DNA of 5,859 nt from DAOUTY01 sp964453665 (GTDB lineage: Bacteria; Chloroflexota; Dehalococcoidia; SZUA-161). This document shows, one piece after another, positions 4,866-5,859 of the stretch. The notes beneath the pieces were generated by a model, which did no database searches, had not been told where the DNA came from, and saw only the letters and a list, made by a program, of their open reading frames with translations. The translations under genes and the position numbers were made by a program. The number at the start of each line of letters is the position of its first letter. Within the stretch, counting starts at the first letter, position 1. The stretch covers positions 1 to 5,859 of the forward strand of contig CAYVQT010000102.1 of NCBI GenBank assembly GCA_964453665.1. The letters run 5' to 3'.

Positions 4866-5465
4866 ATGGATCCAATGACGTTAATGATACTCCTGGGCCT
4901 CGCAGCTGTCGCGATAGCGATCGGGGCCCCCATAGTGCTGATTACCCTGTCGGCCTTCATCTATGCCTGGACACATATGTACCCCTGGCTGAAGATGGTG
5001 GGTAAGTGGGGGGCCAGGCCCGCGAATCTCGTCGCCTTGCTTGTTTTCTTCCTGGTCTGTTTTTTTGTGATCTTGGTTCTGGCCGTGCTCATTCATCCGT
5101 TGGCCTTTATACTGTTATTGCCTGCACTCATCATACTTTTCCCTGTGTACTTGGCGGTAATCGTGCTGATCGTACGGATCATCAAGTGGATGTTCTTTAA
5201 ACTGTCGGGATTCATTGATAGCATTTTCCTGGCTGCCCGCCTGGAGTTTATTAAGTTCAAGATCAAGACCGATACGTTGAAAGAAGGTGGCCCTAAGGGC
5301 AAGCTGGGCGCGTTTAAGGGCGAGTTTTCAGGTGATGCACGAAGGGTCAGGACTAAAGTATCAGGTAAAAAGGAATCTGGTTTCAGGGGGAAACTTGAGG
5401 CGCTTAAGGATGAGTTTTCGGGTGACGTGGAGAGGGCTCGCGGCAAACTATCTAGGAGGAAGTGA
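4866..5465 (+). CDS. Polytopic membrane protein with a repeated basic tail
   Basis: This 199-residue protein has no recognised family. The ATG at 4866 has SD AGGTGA (4854-4859), overlapping the stop of the previous gene. Hydrophobic segments lie at about 5-34, 55-75 and 77-107 (the last long enough for one or two passes), and there is no cleavable signal. From about 108 the chain is cytoplasmic in character, with a helical region (KLSGFIDSIFLAARLEFIKFK) and then a basic tail. Within the tail, GKLGAFKGEFSGDARRVRTK (145-164) and GKLEALKDEFSGDVERARGK (175-194) form two copies of a 25-residue unit 30 residues apart. The charged, helical repeats could bind nucleic acid, lipid head groups or a partner protein, but none is shown. 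Being co-transcribed with the secreted 410-residue protein and the 52-residue protein, it may be its membrane partner. Confidence 0.92.
   Translation: MDPMTLMILLGLAAVAIAIGAPIVLITLSAFIYAWTHMYPWLKMVGKWGARPANLVALLVFFLVCFFVILVLAVLIHPLAFILLLPALIILFPVYLAVIVLIVRIIKWMFFKLSGFIDSIFLAARLEFIKFKIKTDTLKEGGPKGKLGAFKGEFSGDARRVRTKVSGKKESGFRGKLEALKDEFSGDVERARGKLSRRK
5298..5462 (+). repeat. Two copies of a basic helical unit in the membrane protein tail
   Basis: Units at 5298-5372 and 5388-5462 encode GKL.A.K.EFSGD followed by an Arg/Lys-rich end. Their spacing is 90 bases and the reading frame is unbroken. The DNA is diverged at silent positions, so the repeat is maintained at the protein level. Confidence 0.75.
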
Positions 5466-5470
5466 AAAGC

Positions 5471-5629
5471 ATGAGCTGGCAAGATAGACTGATGATGAAG
5501 ATGATGGGTAACAAGCTGATTATCAAGATATTCAGCATACCTATCGTTCTCAAAGTGCTGATGTGGGAGACCAAGGTATTTGTGTCGATCATATCCCTTT
5601 TCAAGAGGAAGAAGGAGGCGGTTGACTAA
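5471..5629 (+). CDS. Small basic amphipathic protein (52 residues)
   Basis: This 52-residue protein is not recognised. The ATG at 5471 has AGGAGG (5454-5459) 11 bases upstream, inside the end of the previous gene, whose stop is 5 bases away. The sequence starts MSWQDRLMMKMMGNK, has a hydrophobic stretch (about 16-32, LIIKIFSIPIVLKVLMW) and a second hydrophobic patch (36-44, VFVSIISLF), and ends in a basic cluster FKRKKE followed by AVD and the TAA. One or two short membrane helices or a helical hairpin with cytoplasmic lysines fits. Six methionines in 52 residues (four among residues 8-12) are unusual. As the last gene after the 199-residue membrane protein, it is probably a small accessory subunit or membrane-associated partner of it. 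Confidence 0.82.
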   Translation: MSWQDRLMMKMMGNKLIIKIFSIPIVLKVLMWETKVFVSIISLFKRKKEAVD

Positions 5630-5635
5630 TAAGCG

Positions 5636-5658
5636 CGCCGGTTCGTGAACCCTCGGCG
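5636..5658 (+). terminator. Hairpin after the operon, no T tract
   Basis: CGCCG (5636-5640) pairs with CGGCG (5654-5658), and inside it GTT/AAC (5641-5643 with 5648-5650) extends the stem with a small bulge. It lies 7 bases after the stop at 5629. No T run follows, so it is either a weak terminator or a 3'-end stabilising hairpin. A second small stem, ACGGA/TCCGT at 5719-5732 followed by ATTTCG, is another weak candidate. Confidence 0.4.
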
Positions 5659-5759
5659 AAACCCGTTGGCAAGACTGGACGACTTATCGGTGTCAGTGTT
5701 CACTATTGAGAAGGGTGCACGGAATCCTCCGTATTTCGTAGAAGCCGCGTGCTAAAGGT

Positions 5760-5789
5760 TTGAAAAAGAGCAGAATCTGTGGTTATAAT
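5760..5789 (+). promoter_or_regulatory. Promoter of the tRNA gene
   Basis: TTGAAA (5760-5765) is 18 bases from a perfect TATAAT (5784-5789). Transcription should begin near 5796, only about 7 bases before the mature 5' end of the tRNA, so there is almost no leader to remove. Confidence 0.65.
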
Positions 5790-5802
5790 ATCCTTGATAT
5801 GT

Positions 5803-5859
5803 GGAGGGATCGCATAGTGGTTTAGTGCGGCCGCCTGCTAAGCGGTTAGGGGGGGAAAC
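5803..5859 (+). tRNA. tRNA-Ser (anticodon GCU), cut by the window end
   Basis: The sequence from GGAGGGA folds as a tRNA: acceptor 5' strand (5803-5809), D stem GCAT/GTGC (5812-5815 and 5825-5828) around AGTGGTTTA, and anticodon stem GCCGC/GCGGT with loop CTGCTAA and anticodon GCT (5837-5839). The following G-rich stretch is the start of a long variable arm, as in serine tRNAs. The T arm and 3' acceptor strand lie beyond the window. The anticodon reads AGC and AGU codons. Confidence 0.92.

Noticed and set aside
1..5859. CRISPR array, insertion sequence or prophage signature
   Set aside because: No regularly spaced direct repeats, no transposase or integrase, and no terminal inverted repeats with target duplications were seen. 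The tRNA at the right edge could be an integration site, but no attachment repeat is visible.

Overview
The window looks bacterial, with moderate base composition, sigma-70-type promoters, Shine-Dalgarno (SD) sites and a tRNA-Ser. The style of the fibronectin-like secreted protein, the tetracysteine membrane protein and the small helical proteins is reminiscent of Dehalococcoidia/Chloroflexota. That placement is an impression from memory of such proteins, not a demonstrated assignment. Almost every protein here is small, helical, membrane-associated or exported, and none is a recognisable enzyme.

Layout. Positions 1-720 carry no gene I can support. From 722 there is a near-consensus promoter, an operator-like inverted repeat and a strong ribosome site, leading to a small helical protein (849-1115) closed by a clear hairpin terminator (1211-1237). 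Two more small helical proteins follow (1387-1632 and 1730-1915), each with its own SD and a plausible promoter. Next come a tetracysteine protein with a C-terminal membrane helix (about 1976-2275) and a stretch with only a doubtful open frame (2276-2636). A reverse-strand PKD-domain lipoprotein (2637-3017) appears to be read from a leaderless promoter. It diverges from a secreted small helical protein (3157-3453). A strong promoter at 3558-3585 then drives an apparent three-gene operon: a 410-residue secreted protein with two tandem fibronectin-like repeats, a 199-residue polytopic membrane protein with a repeated basic tail, and a 52-residue basic amphipathic protein. The window ends inside a tRNA-Ser(GCU) gene with its own promoter.

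The main theme is a set of divergent small paralogues. The proteins at 849 and 1387 share an N-terminal helix, and those at 1730 and 3157 share a WVxGNxLTDPxGE motif. The two pairs are linked by weaker similarity, and the C-terminus of the 410-residue protein has a comparable helix-Trp-Gly-helix pattern. A working inference is that this is a cell-surface or envelope locus using one small helical module in cytoplasmic, secreted and domain-fused forms. Its function cannot be read from the sequence.
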